Shown: positions 45,925 through 57,800 of the stretch, piece after piece | How the letters are laid out: the number at the start of each line of letters is the position of its first letter | Position numbering within the stretch: the stretch's first letter is position 1 | Assembly: GCA_949825065.1 (NCBI GenBank) | Contig: OX463865.1 | Span: 21,375,115 to 21,439,114, forward strand | Length of the DNA: 64,000 bases | Reading direction: 5' to 3' | DNA from: Odontocerum albicorne | Lineage: Eukaryota > Arthropoda > Insecta > Trichoptera > Odontoceridae | The notes under the pieces: generated by a model | Seen by the model: the letters and a program-made list of their open reading frames with translations, nothing else | Told to the model about the DNA's origin: nothing | Database searches by the model: none | Program-made: the position numbers and the translations under genes

Positions 45925-46141
45925 CCCGGCGGTAAGTAATACACATCGGGCTTAAGAGACTGTTGGCCATAATCGGCTAACTTCGGCTTTGTAGAGCGTC
46001 GTGTCTGTCATTCATACACGTGTTCTGTCGCGAGACTGTTAGCGCATCGTAAGACAGAGACGACGCTCTACAAAGTCGAAGTTAGTCGATTATGGTCGAC
46101 AGTCTCATTCTTAAGCCCGATGTGTATTACTTACCGCCGAG
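45925..46141. mobile_element. MITE-3, 217-bp TA-flanked palindrome
   Basis: The termini CCCGGCGGTAAGTAATACAC and the complement of CTCGGCGGTAAGTAATACAC are flanked by TA. The stem runs through tcgggcttaag and gcgtcg...ctctac regions to a small loop. TA flanks suggest mobilisation by a Tc1/mariner transposase. Confidence 0.88.
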
Positions 46142-46660
46142 TACTGTACATATGTTTTTATACGTTAAATGTTATCGAATAATGCTTAACATCGCAAATT
46201 TGCGAGAGGCATGGGTCTTAAAAAAATCCTCAGGATTTTATAAACAGGTTCCATTGGAAATGTCATAATCGTTCATCATTCATTAATTGTTCGTGATTAT
46301 GTTTGTTTATTTATTTTATAAAGCTTACATATCACAATAACATACAAAGCTTCAAGAGATTCGTATACGGTAATTAGATATCAAAATTAATAAATAAGAA
46401 ATTATTGCTAAGCAGCTCCAATTTTGAAGAAAGCTCTAAATACTTTCTTGAAAACATATTCTGAAGTATTGAGGATCCAATATCCGAGGCCTTATTCTAA
46501 AGGGATAGCCCGTGAAACAAAGCAAGAGCACTGTGCAAGGTAGGTCTACTTATTTTGATATATTCTCAAACAAAAGTGACAATATTTTTGGTGCATTGAT
46601 TTATAAAGGTGAAACATTAACATTACGGAAATGAGCCGAGTGAATATGGTGAAATCCTTC

Positions 46661-47045
46661 ACACACCAAAAACCCTTCCCACGAATTGCGCTGTGCTTCG
46701 ATCGCCTCACTTCAGGTGTGCCGTCGGTTCCACTATTGCAGTTTGGCCGTTGAGTTTGCTGGTATATAACGGCTCACTCACACACCAAAAAGCTATCCAT
46801 CACTTGAACACACCAAAAACCCTTCCCACGAATGGCGCTGTGCTTCGATCGCCTCACTTCAGGTGTGCCGTCGGTTCCACTACTGCAGTTTGGCCGTTGA
46901 GTTTGCTGGTATATAACGGCTCACTCACTTAAATAGGATAAGAAAAAAAAGAGACGAAAACTCCACGGCGCAGCTTCGCTTTCCAACCGACGTTGAAATG
47001 GTGAGGGGATCCTTGACTACGAGGCCCAGCACAACGGTGACTCTT
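46661..47045 (+). repeat. Rep-H: dispersed repeat with an internal two-copy duplication
   Basis: cacaccaaaaacccttccca to ggtatataacggctcactca occurs twice, about 145 bp apart. Unique distal sequence follows (cgcagcttcgctttccaacc, ggatccttgactacgaggcc). The single-copy relative is at 63175-63370 on the other strand. Confidence 0.75.
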
Positions 47046-47384
47046 TATACGATATTAGGCGTGTCCGATGTGTCTTGATAAGAAATGTAGTTATTTTTTA
47101 TTGAATTTTTAATTTATATTAAATATGACAAGAAATCTTATAAATAACTACTTTGTGAAAAACAACCGGTTATTTAATGTGGACACTCAAATTTAATGGC
47201 TTTGGGTTTTTTTTACCTTTAATTTTTAACGTCCCCTGTAAACAAGGCTTATTTATGCGTATATTTTACTGAAGACACTGTAATCTAAGTTGATTCGTGT
47301 TGAGGTAGTTAGAACATGCGGAATGATTTGGTGAAGACGATTGCCTGTTAAATTGAAATCTGAAGATGGGTTCGATTTTTTTTT

Positions 47385-47475
47385 AATTGTTCCAATCTGG
47401 TTTTCACTCTAGGGCCTCTTTAACAACTTTCTTGTCGGTTGGAAGACATTGACAGTATACAGTGAAAATGCAATA
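47385..47475 (+). mobile_element. SINE-1 body and tail fragment
   Basis: attgttccaatctggttttc, tagggcctctttaacaactt, ttgtcggttggaagacattg. Confidence 0.68.
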
Positions 47476-48019
47476 CATTCTCATTACAGTATACTATATT
47501 TTCTTTGGAATGGTTTTGACACGCGCTGTTATTTAATTATCCAGTTCACGTTATAAATGAATTCTAACAGGCATTTTAATTTCGTTTTATTTCTTGTTTG
47601 CATATTTTGAACCACAATTCCCTTGTAAGTGTTTCTTTGTTAAACCATTTTCTCTTCAGTTTTTTTTTAATTATCCGCTTTCATTAGAATATTATTCTAC
47701 GATTTCCTTCCATATCCCCCTATGTCCGACATCATTATTATCATGTAGTACAACGGCATTTATAGTTATCGACATTGTTTTGAATTTTTCAACGCGAAAA
47801 TCCTTTTAATTTCCTATTTCCGTTTTTTCATGTCCGAGTTTGAAAACAGGTTAAGTGGTGTTTATAAAGCAATCAAATCTACATTATTGTTTTTTCCAGT
47901 CGTTACCACTTCATTTGGGGATGTGTCGGGGGCCCAGCGCAGCAGCCTGCCTGCCTCGTGTGAAATAAGGGAATCGCATTTATTGCAAAGTGTTTTCGTT
48001 TTCTGACGACTTTTTTATG

Positions 48020-48122
48020 ACCATCGAGCCATTGTATTGTATTTATACTTTCTTTATGATATATGCAATTTAAATTGGCGAGTTTATTACCTTGCGGCAA
48101 TACCTTGCAACCCACTTTTACG
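48020..48122 (-). mobile_element. SINE-1/LINE-E tail fragment
   Basis: Complement of the tail: aatttaaattggcgagttta, ttaccttgcggcaatacctt, gcaacccacttt. Confidence 0.65.
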
Positions 48123-48469
48123 TTGTGAAGTCAATGCTGAAGAACGTGACACACACTAAAATTGTTGTTAGTTGCGCTCATTATTTTTAATTCTTCGCTG
48201 TCTGAAGATCCTGTGGCAAGGCAAAACCCGTTGCATTCTTCATCCAAAAAATAGCAGTTTCAATGCGGTTCGTCCGGTAGATATATGTGTCATTGCCTGC
48301 CTATGTGCGATATTATTTCAGTTGCGTGCCTACTGCAGTGGTTCCTAACCAACGATAATATTGTATCCCGGCCACGTTCTTCAACATGTAGAAAATCAAT
48401 TCAGACATATTGAAAGGTCACTATCAGCCTTTCATCATTCGAATGTTGAACGTATGCCACTTTAATGAT

Positions 48470-49090
48470 AATAATAATAGGACAATTTATATACCGCCGT
48501 TTAGTGAGCAAACTCTCCTCTAGGGCTCTCTAACTCGGGATTCAAACCCACTTTTATAGACGAGAGAAAATATATAACAAAATTAATATATATAAGTTGG
48601 GTGTAAGGTTAGGAAGGTAGAGTGTGCGGCCATTAGATAAAGTACTTCCCCGCACCTGTATATGTTCAGAAAAACATATTTGATAAGTTAATCCTAGAAA
48701 ACTTGCCAAGGGAAGACGAACTATAAAGAAACCTTTGTTGATCTTGTAAAATGCGTTACACATTTGGCTTTAGGTGGAGTGTAGTGTATTCGTGAAGTGT
48801 CCAGATACCTCCCAAAAAGGGTTGCCATCAAGTGATGCCTAAAGCTCCACACGCCACCCATATAACACTAAGAGTCAAACCGTTCCACGCCACAGTGCCA
48901 GCAACGGCAAAAGCTCTCGTAAAATCCCGCCCTTTTGGAACGATTTTGAACAGTAAATTATTAGACGAAGAAAAAATCAACGTTAAAATTATATTTCTCT
49001 CTTCAATGGCGACATCTCATTGTGCGACCTAAATACGACGAGAAAAAGTTTGAAATCAATCCAATTCGTTCACGACAGCTGAGGCCAGAG
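48470..49090 (-). mobile_element. LINE-F 3' end, longer copy
   Basis: Aligns with 12640-13015 over both the protein part (complement of ccagcaacggcaaaagctct and cgttccacgccacagtgcca) and the 3' part (actctcctctagggctctct, aactcgggattcaaacccac, ggacaatttatata). There is an extra segment of about 200 bp between them. Stops are present. Confidence 0.7.
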
Positions 49091-49710
49091 AACATTTTTT
49101 AGAAGCGGTCTGATATGACACTATTTACCATATATTAGAAGTTTTTCTCTTAATTCGGCCCTGTATAACGTATTTTTCATCGAGGTCCTGTAATACCTTT
49201 AATGTCGTTCGATCGTGCAGTTTTCGGGCCCCCTCCAATTTTTATATCCAATTCAGAAGCTAATAAAATCATATTAATGTCTATAACAAATATCCGTTAC
49301 GAGTTTCCTATGAACCGAACCAAACCGTACCGTTTCCAGACCGGACACGTTGCAGTTTCTCTCCCTTAACTCTCCTCGTTTCACGTATAAAATTAGCATA
49401 TTGTCGTCATTATGAAATAGTCTCAATTAAAAAAGCCTCCGCCATAAAAATGCCGTAACATAATGATCTTAACGGCCGGCCCCAGCCAGGGTCTCGTAAT
49501 ATTATATTATATTATATAAGCATAAAGCCTGGCCCATGATTTTAAGAGCCGAATTTGTAGTAACGTTTTATGTCAACTCCCCGATATCCCGTGCCGTCTC
49601 GTCTCATTCCGAGGAATGGGACTTTTCTTCGCGGCCGATCCTTCGCTGGAACGATTCTTAACCATTTCTTTCTCTGCAAGACACTGTAATTAGAACAGAT
49701 TAAATAATTT

Positions 49711-50060
49711 CTTGGTTTCAATTGTTGAGTGTGATTTTGATGTGGTTGTTGAGGTCATTATTAGGTTGCAATTGTTGAGTGTGATTTTGATGTGGTTGTT
49801 GAGGTCATGAGTAGGTTTCAATTGTTGAGTGTGATTTTGATGTGGTTTTTGATGTCATTATTAGGTTGCAATTGTTGAGTGTGATTTTGATGTGGTTGTT
49901 GAGGTCATTATTAGGTTGCAATTGTTGAGTGTGATTTTGGTGTGGTTGTTGAGGTCATGAGTAGGTTTCAATTGTTGAGTGTGATTTTGATGTGGTTGTT
50001 GAGGTCATTATTAGGTTTCAATTGTTGAGTGTGATTTAGATGTGGTTGTTTTAAGGATGT
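49711..50060. repeat. 50-bp tandem array, seven copies
   Basis: The unit attgttgagtgtgattttga tgtggttgttgaggtcat plus a variable 12 bp starts at 49721 and every 50 bp. Two spacer types (attattaggttgca and gagtaggtttca) alternate irregularly. LINE-B begins just after it. Confidence 0.93.
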
Positions 50061-50109
50061 GAATGTTTCAGGATGTGAATGTTTCAGCTGCGTGTTTTAG
50101 TATTAAGGA

Positions 50110-50475
50110 GAAATTTATGAATTTAACTCCTCCATTCTCGAAGAACTGAGAGTCACCGAGAGATTGTCGACAATATGTATTCGACAAGCAGTCCTCTGAT
50201 TGAGGTGATGAGTCCTCTGATTCATTGGATACATTGCTCGAGACCATGGAGGCATTTTGGAGAGACTTGTTGTCTCTGGTTGCGTAGAAGGTCGACGCAC
50301 AAGAGGACGACCCCCAATGCGTTGGACTAACCAAGTGAGAAACGTAATAGGACAATCCGTAATAACTGTTCTTCGAACTACGGTGTGCAGGGATGGATTG
50401 AGAAGAGTCGTCATGTTGATATCATTGGAGTCACGGTTCTCAGTCATGGGCTTCACGACTGGATGATGATATGAA
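50110..50475 (+). mobile_element. LINE-B 3' end
   Basis: Shares gaactgagagtcaccgagag, LVVSGCVEGRRTRGRPPMRW and TNQVRNVIGQSVIT with the other LINE-B copies, with an internal duplication of tcctctgatt near 50192-50222. It starts right after the 50-bp array. Confidence 0.78.
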
Positions 50476-50784
50476 GTTGGCGTTTAAAGAATAAGACGCA
50501 GAAATGATTAGGTTTGAATATTGTGTATTATATTTATATTTAACGAAATAATTCGTTAATTTGATCGTGTTGATTGTAAGAATATTACTAACACCTCCAT
50601 GACACATGACACCCCATTCATATTGGGAAAGGTACAAAATATGTTTTCGAAAATGGTAAAAACGTCCGAGGCATAAAGTTGTCTTTTTCCGAGTCCTCGA
50701 AGTGGTCTTAGGTTGAACATTTTTTGATAATTGCTTCGTGATGATGATTTAAATGTTCCCTCGAGCTCTCGAAGAAGACCTGCT

Positions 50785-51010
50785 ATGATAAAGGGTGTGG
50801 GCTGAAAAACATCTGGTGTCCCCGTGGCAGGGTTCGCCCTATATTGGTGGGGTGTATCTTGTCCGAGGGGATGCTATTAGATGAGCCCAGACCCTTTGAT
50901 GGCTTCTGTATTTAATGTATTATCTGCAATTTATTTGTTTTAGAAGTGTTATTTAAATATAATCTGTACATACTATGTTGCTATCAATAAACCTATTATT
51001 TATTTAATAT
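50785..51010 (+). repeat. Rep-G, best copy
   Basis: gggtgtgggctgaaaaacat, ggttcgccctatattggtgg, gatgagcccagaccctttga, and the 3' end tatgttgctatcaataaacc. The recurrent AATAAA end suggests a retroposed 3' terminus, but no ORF identifies the parent. Confidence 0.75.
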
Positions 51011-51193
51011 TTATAAATGTACGAGTATATTAGCTACATTTAGGAATAACACGGACTTGAAAAATCTAATTGTGAGAAGGTAAGGCGGCCGAGAGTGCAA
51101 TACGGTAGCTGACTCGGATGTGAATAATATTTAGTTCAACGCTGACAATACTTACAGTTTAATAATTTTTAGTCTATTTATTGACAATATTTA

Positions 51194-51244
51194 GTTTAAC
51201 CTATAAGAAATGCCTTTTCAGACACTTCTTATAGGTTAGCAAAC
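51194..51244. repeat. Short inverted repeat
   Basis: tttaacctataagaa pairs with ttcttataggttagcaaa around about 16 bp. No other sign of a mobile element. Confidence 0.75.
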
Positions 51245-51659
51245 TGACTTCAAAATCGTTCTAGACTCTAGCATACTCATTTCCGATCCTGTGTAGTCTA
51301 GATATGGGGGAATTCGCAAAATAATAATCGCCATACAGCGAGGTACCCGACGAAAAACATTGTAAGAAAACACTCATCGCGGAGAAACCTCTTACGAAGA
51401 AGTATCCCGGCAAAAAGCATAGCAATAATCAAAAGCTGGCCGCGAAGAAACGTCCCACGACCTCCTGCTGGTCTCAGGTCGCGAGGGCACGATTAAGGGA
51501 ATAATGGCTCGGGAGATGGCTCAGGGGGGTGGACGGAGTGTTATGCTTTTAATTTTTATTTCGCTCTTGGAATGGCATTTTGAGTGCTCTTACTTCCTGT
51601 TTTAATATATTTTAAGATGCACTTTTAGCAAATTGGACGGAAATTTAAATTCATGAATA

Positions 51660-51765
51660 TATCAAGAGTTTGGACAATATAGCCCTTACGGTGGATATTT
51701 TGGACAATATAGCCCTTACGGTGGATAGTTTGGACAATATAGCCCTTACGGTGGATATTTTGTAC
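51660..51765. repeat. 30-bp tandem array, three copies
   Basis: tttggacaatatagccctta cggtggata is present three times with a two-base change between units. Confidence 0.93.
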
Positions 51766-52196
51766 TACAGTTTTGAAGTGATGAAATATGTATAAACCTA
51801 GAAAAAAGTCGCGCCTAACAATTAAATTAACGTGGACCATAAAAGTGGCGGCTACTTTAGCGATCTTTTCAAATTATTTCTACTCTTAATGTGACAAACT
51901 TATGATAAAAATCGCTTCCGTTACATTGTGGCATCTCTTAAAAAATGTCTCGAAGGTTTCAGCTTAAATTCTTGAAAAGAGCGTTTTTGTTTATTTGAAC
52001 CATAAATATTTATGATTGTCTGTAGCTTAAGTGCTACTTATGTTACAATGAATTCCTGTGTCGCTATTTAAAAGAGATATCTGCTTAGAGAAAATTGCAG
52101 CAGAGTAAATCTTCCGATCTTACTGGAAGTTTGTTATCCTTACCGTCGGAACTTTCGAACAGAAAGCGTTGAACTGATTGAATTGAGAAATAGACC

Positions 52197-52725
52197 ACCC
52201 AATTCACATACTATATTTATTATATAATATCCTTGATTGTTCCGCCACCCCTCTTATGTCGCCGAAAAATTTCAGCGTCTCTCCGATCATGGACTTGCTT
52301 AGACAGGAATTGTTTATTGGCCTTCCCAGTTCTCTGCTCTTTTTTTTTACGTCGTCCTTTACTGTCTGTGCAGTGTGACTTTGGAACCAGTTACAAACCA
52401 ATGTTAGACTCGCTTCGTACTTGGCGTGATTAAAGAAGCGACTGAAAAAAATCTTAATTTCTAGTCAGTAATATAATGTGTTTCATCCCTAATTTTTATT
52501 TCCTCTCCATCATCCTTTCCTTTTTCCTTTGATCGATGATATCTCACTTTTACTTAAATATGTTTATATTCATAAATTTCATAAATATGAATAAACTTTT
52601 GAATATTTATTCTGACCATATAACTTCCTTTATTTACTTTTATCTGGTTGGTTGGAAGAGTTTGTCGTTTGGCAATAAACTCGCCAGATTATATTTGCGA
52701 TAAAGTGTTAAATAAATAAATAAAC
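52197..52725 (+). mobile_element. LINE-E, 3' fragment
   Basis: It aligns along its length with the complement of 4446-5030: cacatactatatttattata, then the RT C-terminus (tttggaaccagttacaaacc), the UTR with gatgatatctcacttt, the ggttggttggaagag tail block and a final (aaat) run. It is diverged and broken in frame. Confidence 0.85.
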
Positions 52726-53479
52726 TTAGGATTCGATCTGTCTAAAGTGTATGCTGACTTAAGTGCAAAAGCTCGCACACTATAAACCAATGCACACGCA
52801 TGCTTTTTCCATCTACATGATGGCTGACAATTATACTCGATCATAAGGGATAGCCTATCGTGTCGTATTTGAGATAATTAATCCGCTAACTAAAAGAAAG
52901 AAGGCCCTATCTATTACTTCAACACTACTTAAATCTATCCTTAAAATCTTAAAATATAAAACACAGACAACGAAGAGTACAGATGCTTGCGGTTTCTTTA
53001 ATACATTTTGGCAATACGTTAAAAATTATACAAACCTCTAGTATTCGTGTAAATTATTTTGGATTTTTTAAGTCGAAAATCATCGTGGCATCTTGTGGGA
53101 TAATTATGGACCATCTTATTGTACATCACACCTTTTCGAGTATACTTTGGCATCCAACTATTATGTTAGTAAAAATATGTCCCGAATTCATAGTCCGTCC
53201 TTAATTCTAAATACGAGAACTTTACAGCATTTTTTATTAAAAAAAATATTAAAAGTTCAATTCCGTACAAATTTGTCCGTCGCTTCCTTAAATAAGGGAG
53301 ACACGTGGTTTCATTGCTTCACTTTCATATTTGGAGCTTATGAGATCCAGCTCTGAATTCAAATCATAATATTTTAAGATTAGAAATTAGTATTTAGAAT
53401 TCAGGTCGAACTATGAATTCGAGCCTAAGAAATTTAATATACATATTGTTTTAACCTAGCGGATGATGTAATATTTTGA

Positions 53480-53515
53480 AGATGTCTAACGAAGTTTCAT
53501 TATTTCTTTCCGCAG
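53480..53515 (+). promoter_or_regulatory. 3' splice site region of the upstream intron
   Basis: A branch-like tctaacg near 53485 is followed by a T-rich tract (tttcattatttctttccgcag). It ends in AG at 53515, immediately before the hnRNP L exon. This is an ordinary U2-type acceptor. Confidence 0.75.
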
Positions 53516-53601
53516 GACGTGATCTACACCATCAGCTCGCCCCACGGCCAGGTGCAGCGCATCGTGGTCTTCAAGAAGAATGGAGTGCAAGCCATGGTGG
53601 A
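53516..53601 (+). CDS. sm: Internal exon of an hnRNP L / smooth homologue (part of RRM2)
   Basis: Seen: after a polypyrimidine tract and cag acceptor ending at 53515, frame 1 reads DVIYTISSPHGQVQRIVVF and then KKNGVQAMV, 28 whole codons plus GA. Family knowledge: this matches the helix 1 to strand 3 part of the second RRM of hnRNP L and Drosophila smooth, nuclear RNA-binding proteins acting in pre-mRNA processing. The match runs through the glycine-valine-glutamine-alanine-methionine-valine block typical of the family. The exon starts in phase 0. A branch-like ctaac lies about 27 nt before the acceptor. After GTG GA the reading departs from the family and ATATCCTTT follows, so I place the donor at 53601/53602 and the intron in phase 2 inside a Glu codon. 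The exon is far more GC-rich than its surroundings. Neighbouring exons were not found, which implies introns of at least about 10 kb downstream and probably more upstream. Assignment to the family is firm; orthology to smooth is inferred. Confidence 0.88.
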
Positions 53602-53610
53602 ATATCCTTT
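53602..53610 (+). promoter_or_regulatory. U12-type AT-AC intron 5' splice site
   Basis: ATATCCTTT directly follows the point where the hnRNP L reading ends. It is an exact match to the established U12-type AT-AC donor consensus. No GT donor giving a family-consistent exon end is present here. The matching branch site and AC acceptor were not found in the window. Confidence 0.7.
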
Positions 53611-53697
53611 ACAATACATCGAAAGAATTCAAACCTGTGGAGTGTTGACTTTCACCTTGTTTCTTGCTGAAACATGGAAAGTTATTGATATTTATGA

Positions 53698-53770
53698 ATG
53701 ACTATGCCTAGTTGGTAAGACGCCTGCCTCCCAACCTAAGAGTTGCGGGTTCGATTGTTTTTCAGGTACG
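53698..53770 (+). mobile_element. SINE-1 head only
   Basis: atgcctagttggtaagacgc and gttgcgggttcgattgtttt are the A and B box region. The body is missing. It lies about 100 bp into the AT-AC intron. Confidence 0.75.
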
Positions 53771-53943
53771 AGATTATTTATCCAAGATTTCAGTTTGAAT
53801 ATGACGTTTGGTTTGTTTATTTCCTTTAAAATAAACTAAATGTAGTCTAATTAACTTACATCTATCATTTTACATTCGAGAACATTTTTTCCACGTCAGT
53901 ACTTATATTTATCTTGATTATATAAAGCACAAAGACATACGTG

Positions 53944-54135
53944 GTCTAATTACTTAGATGTCTGTTTCACATCGAATATTGCGGGTTGGGTTGGATTCCC
54001 ATTGGTACCCATTTTTTTAAAAGGGTAAATCAGTCTGATTTTTATTTAAGGCCTATTTAAAATATTTATGGTTGGCTGGAAGATATCACCAGTTGCTAAT
54101 ACACCAGTTAGGTTGTTCTCTTTACAACGATGGAT
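53944..54135 (+). mobile_element. SINE-1 copy
   Basis: Head gtggtctaattacttagatg and gttggattcccattggtacc, body cagtctgatttttatttaag, tail ggttggctggaagatatcac and caccagttaggttgttctct. Confidence 0.8.
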
Positions 54136-54139
54136 AATC

Positions 54140-55030
54140 CAATAAATGTACGGAAGTGCAACTCTTCTAAAATATTTGAAAATAGATTAATTTTTATAAA
54201 GCGGGCAGTTTTCATATGCTTGAAAAGTGTTTCGCTTATATATTACAACATTGTTTTATTTAATTTATTCCTGAATCTAAGTAGGTATTGTGATATTTTA
54301 ACAAACATAACTCGCTTTATTAATTAATTATTTAATCAAAAACAATAATTTATTAATAAAAAACAATATTTACTCCCGGTCAGTATGCAATATACCGTAC
54401 ACGTCATAAAGTATTTTTTTGACAGATCGTGAATGACAGTTACCTTGACAGCTAGTTAACAAAAGATACAGCAAAATCTTAAATAGTAGTTAAAAGTACA
54501 GTCGATGCTTCCATGATTTGTCTATATCGTTCCACAACTGATCTACTGTCAAATCAGCTGACAACAAAAACACAAATTTTAAAACGTAAATATCGTGAGT
54601 TTATATTTCGATATCACTTCACTCAGATAGAGAATGAATCGCACAAAATTAAGATTCCGCTCAAAACAAATCGCATAGAAAAACTTTAATGTCACTACGT
54701 GAAGGGACACCATAGAGACATTATCATGTTATGTCCGTATTGTGATGGACAAAGAGAAGTGTTCTCCACTTGATCCTATCCTGGCGCGGGTCAATCGCTT
54801 CTGCCGCGTCCTCTACCGCGGACTCGTATAAGCACTTTCCCTTTCTTCATGAAACCTTAAGATTTAAAAATAAATTGTATCCCTAAATTTGGATGTTCCC
54901 TGCTAGTGCTAATGAGTAATGCTATGTTGATTATATTTATTGAGAATACAACATATGTTCTAGTAATATTGTACAAATACATTGAACTCTCGATATTAAC
55001 AATTGAAATATAATAATACCACCCATCATG
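54140..55030 (+). other. Probable intron sequence downstream of the exon
   Basis: AT-rich. tgacag motifs cluster at 54420-54455 and a GC-rich patch occurs at 54780-54830. No following hnRNP L exon was recognised here or elsewhere downstream. Confidence 0.4.
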
Positions 55031-55500
55031 TCGTGTAGCTCATGACTGAGCGTCGTGACTCTCATGATAACCTCTCACGACTCTTTTCCATCCATCCCTG
55101 CACTTGTTAAGGGTAGTTACGTCTCTCACTTTGATCAGTCCAACGCACTGGGATTATTCCTCTTGTGCGTCGTCCTTCCACGCTTCCAGTGATTAAAAAC
55201 CTCTCTCGTACTGTCTCGTAAGCCACGAGCAATATGATCAAATTATCGTAGAACTTGTCGAAGGCATATTATTGACAATCTGTCGGTGATTCTCAGTTCT
55301 TCGAGAATGTAGGCGTTAGTTCGCCTTGCTGTCCGTGGAATTCGTAACACCCTTTTCCAGCACCACATTTCAAATGAATTTATTCTACGTCTGTCTCTTT
55401 TGCTCTCACAGTCCATGATTCCGCGCCATGCATAAAATTGCGAAGACTTGAGATTTAACCAAGTGCATTCGTCGTGATTCGTTCTACTCTAACGATAATA
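55030..55500 (-). mobile_element. LINE-B 3' end, longest copy
   Basis: Complement shares cgttagttcgccttgctgtc and catccctgcacttgttaagg with LINE-B at 44440. It extends further 5' than the others (gtccatgattccgcgccatg; Y-SESWT-type region). Frame broken. Confidence 0.78.
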
Positions 55501-56091
55501 CCACGTTTATCAAATACAACATTTGATCTCTCATGAAGATCGTTGGAAAAGCTCTCTAAATAATGATAGTATCGTATATGCATCGAATTGATGCAATAAT
55601 AATAATTCTCCGATGGGTTACTCACTCCGTTGCAGTCGGTTTCGCTGCAGATATCCGATGCAATGGATACTCAGGTTGTTAAAAGCGGACGTCTCGCAGT
55701 AATGCGCCACTGGACCTGCGCCAAATAATTGATATTTCATCGACTTCCTTTTGTTGCTCCGGTGCAGATGGAGGAGTATTGAATGTGTGGCATTTCATCT
55801 CGTCCGTGAACATAATGGGCCATTTCAACTGTTACTTCTGACGTCCGGAGTTATTGTGAGCTGACTCTTCATTTCAACCAACACTTGCAGATACACGGAT
55901 TAATCTGATCGATCCATACATAGGGCACGCGTGCCATTTTCTTTGTGAGCATCTTCATTGGTATTTCTATTTTAATTGTTGCAACTAGGTTACCCTTAAT
56001 GAGTACAATTTTGCGTTTCCTGCTCCCTTCTCCCATTCTCCTTCTTATGTTTGTTTTAAACAACGTTTTTAATTAACATTTATCAATAAAT

Positions 56092-56448
56092 TCCTTTGTT
56101 ATTCCACTAGTAACATTATTCCCCGCTTCGCGTATTTCTACTTTCTCCTACAAACAGAAATTATATAAAAATTGAATTAAGAAATATTAGTGATTCACAA
56201 AGCCATAAGCTAGTACAAATAATAACAAATAACTTAATAATGCAGAATGTCCCTGCCCTCTTAAACATTTTCTCCCTTTGGGTCAATATACTCGTACCAC
56301 ACACACATTTCCGCTGTAACACACCAGTCTGACCTAAGCACTGCTCTCTGCTCTCGTAACAAACCAGTCGCCCTGCGATGAGAGCCTCGAGATAGAAGGT
56401 AGAAACGCGGGTAGCGATGATTTATAAAATTAGCGGAATAACAAAGTA
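56092..56448. mobile_element. Candidate MITE with CTTTGTTATTCC ends
   Basis: ctttgttattcc (56094-56105) pairs with ggaataacaaag (56435-56446). Inside these, cgcgtatttctactttctcc pairs imperfectly with ggtagaaacgcg. A related, shorter sequence at 23795-23975 shares both the ends and the right flank, so the mobile unit may be larger than the palindrome. Confidence 0.55.
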
Positions 56449-56524
56449 GTTAATTGTTAAATATTTTAATATGGGGTTCCGCAAAACGAAAGCCGAAACT
56501 TTTGATAGACTTTATAGACCCTTG

Positions 56525-57410
56525 GTCTGTTAGAACTGTTCTCTCTAGTTATGTCACTGTTCAAGGTGTAAAGATCTTGAATAATAATAAGAGAGTTTAG
56601 AAACAGATTCTCCATAAAAAAGTGTTGAGTATAAGAAAAGTAAAAAGTATTAGATTGGTTAAGAGCGCCATCCGGATAGTCACATTGAAATGTTAAATAG
56701 TCTAGGAGTGAAACCAGTCCGAAAATGAATCCGAACCTGAATATTAACCGTTAGACTACGGCCGCTGACAAACGGTAGACCATTCGACCATGGATTCTAT
56801 AAAGCGTCTTCTAGGTATGTCAGATACTAACTTCTAAACGTGAGGAAGGATCTGAGGATCTTTACTGTGGATAGCTCATAGGAGCAACATCAAATCCTGC
56901 TTAGTTGGAATATATATATAATAGTTAATTGTTCCTGAAATCTGTTATGTTATGATAGTTCTTCTAGAACATATTTTATTTTATTACAACGTACAGTTAC
57001 GATAGTAATACTCAAATTAGAATTTTTTAATGTGATTTAATATGAAATCAACTTGTTACAAAAATGTTAACTTTTACATGAGTCGTATTCAAAAATATTA
57101 GAAGGTAGTACGTACATTCATACTACCTACCATACATATAAAACAACTTTGAGACAGACCGAGGCTTTGGTGATCCAAGTCTCTAGCGTGTAAAAAAATA
57201 ACATTTTGTTTAGAAAAAATAAATACATATAAATCATCCACTCTAATACACAAAAAACGCACATCGACTTTAACAGATTTTCAGAGATTTTGCAAAGTTT
57301 GAGAGATAAAAAGACTAAAAGAAAGGGAAAAAGACGAGTCATGCTGTAGGATTTATGGTTATAACAAATAAAAACGCAATTCGAAGAGAACTTTTAAAGA
57401 CATAATTACG
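56525..57410. other. AT-rich non-coding stretch
   Basis: Nothing recognised beyond short frames. Confidence 0.45.
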
Positions 57411-57414
57411 AATG

Positions 57415-57720
57415 TCACCAAATATGTCCGAGACTGCAGGCTATTGAAATCTGGGTAAGGGAGAATCCGAATAATATGTTAGTTCTATTATACATCTCTC
57501 GCACCGGAATACTATATATCCTGTAACATCGTACTTTAATCAATTCCAGTAACTTAGGGCAGTCAATTATTCCGTAAACTATTTTAAACAGCAAGATCAA
57601 ATCAGACATTACCCTGAGATCGGAAAGTCTTCACAAGTTCAGATGCGATAACAACATATTAATGTTTATATCATAATTTCTAAGACCGAACCTAAACTTG
57701 AAATATTCTAAATTAAACGT
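57415..57720 (-). mobile_element. LINE fragment, RT C-terminal type (jockey/CR1-like)
   Basis: The minus-strand reading MSDLILLFKIVYGIIDCPKL followed by LELI resembles the LFKLLNGxIDCPELL block near the end of jockey/CR1-type RT ORFs. It is short and diverged. Membership in LINE-E is likely but not shown. Confidence 0.55.
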
Positions 57721-57800
57721 ATTCTGTATTCTCAATTAACGTAATCGACTCTTCATTGTCTACTGGCTGGAAGCGCTCAAATTTGGTTGATTAGTAAAAA

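Noticed and set aside
53602..53701. Continuation of the hnRNP L exon to the stop at 53701
   Set aside because: The reading after GVQAMVE no longer resembles the family, which continues with an FDS-type segment, and a consensus U12 donor lies exactly at the change point.
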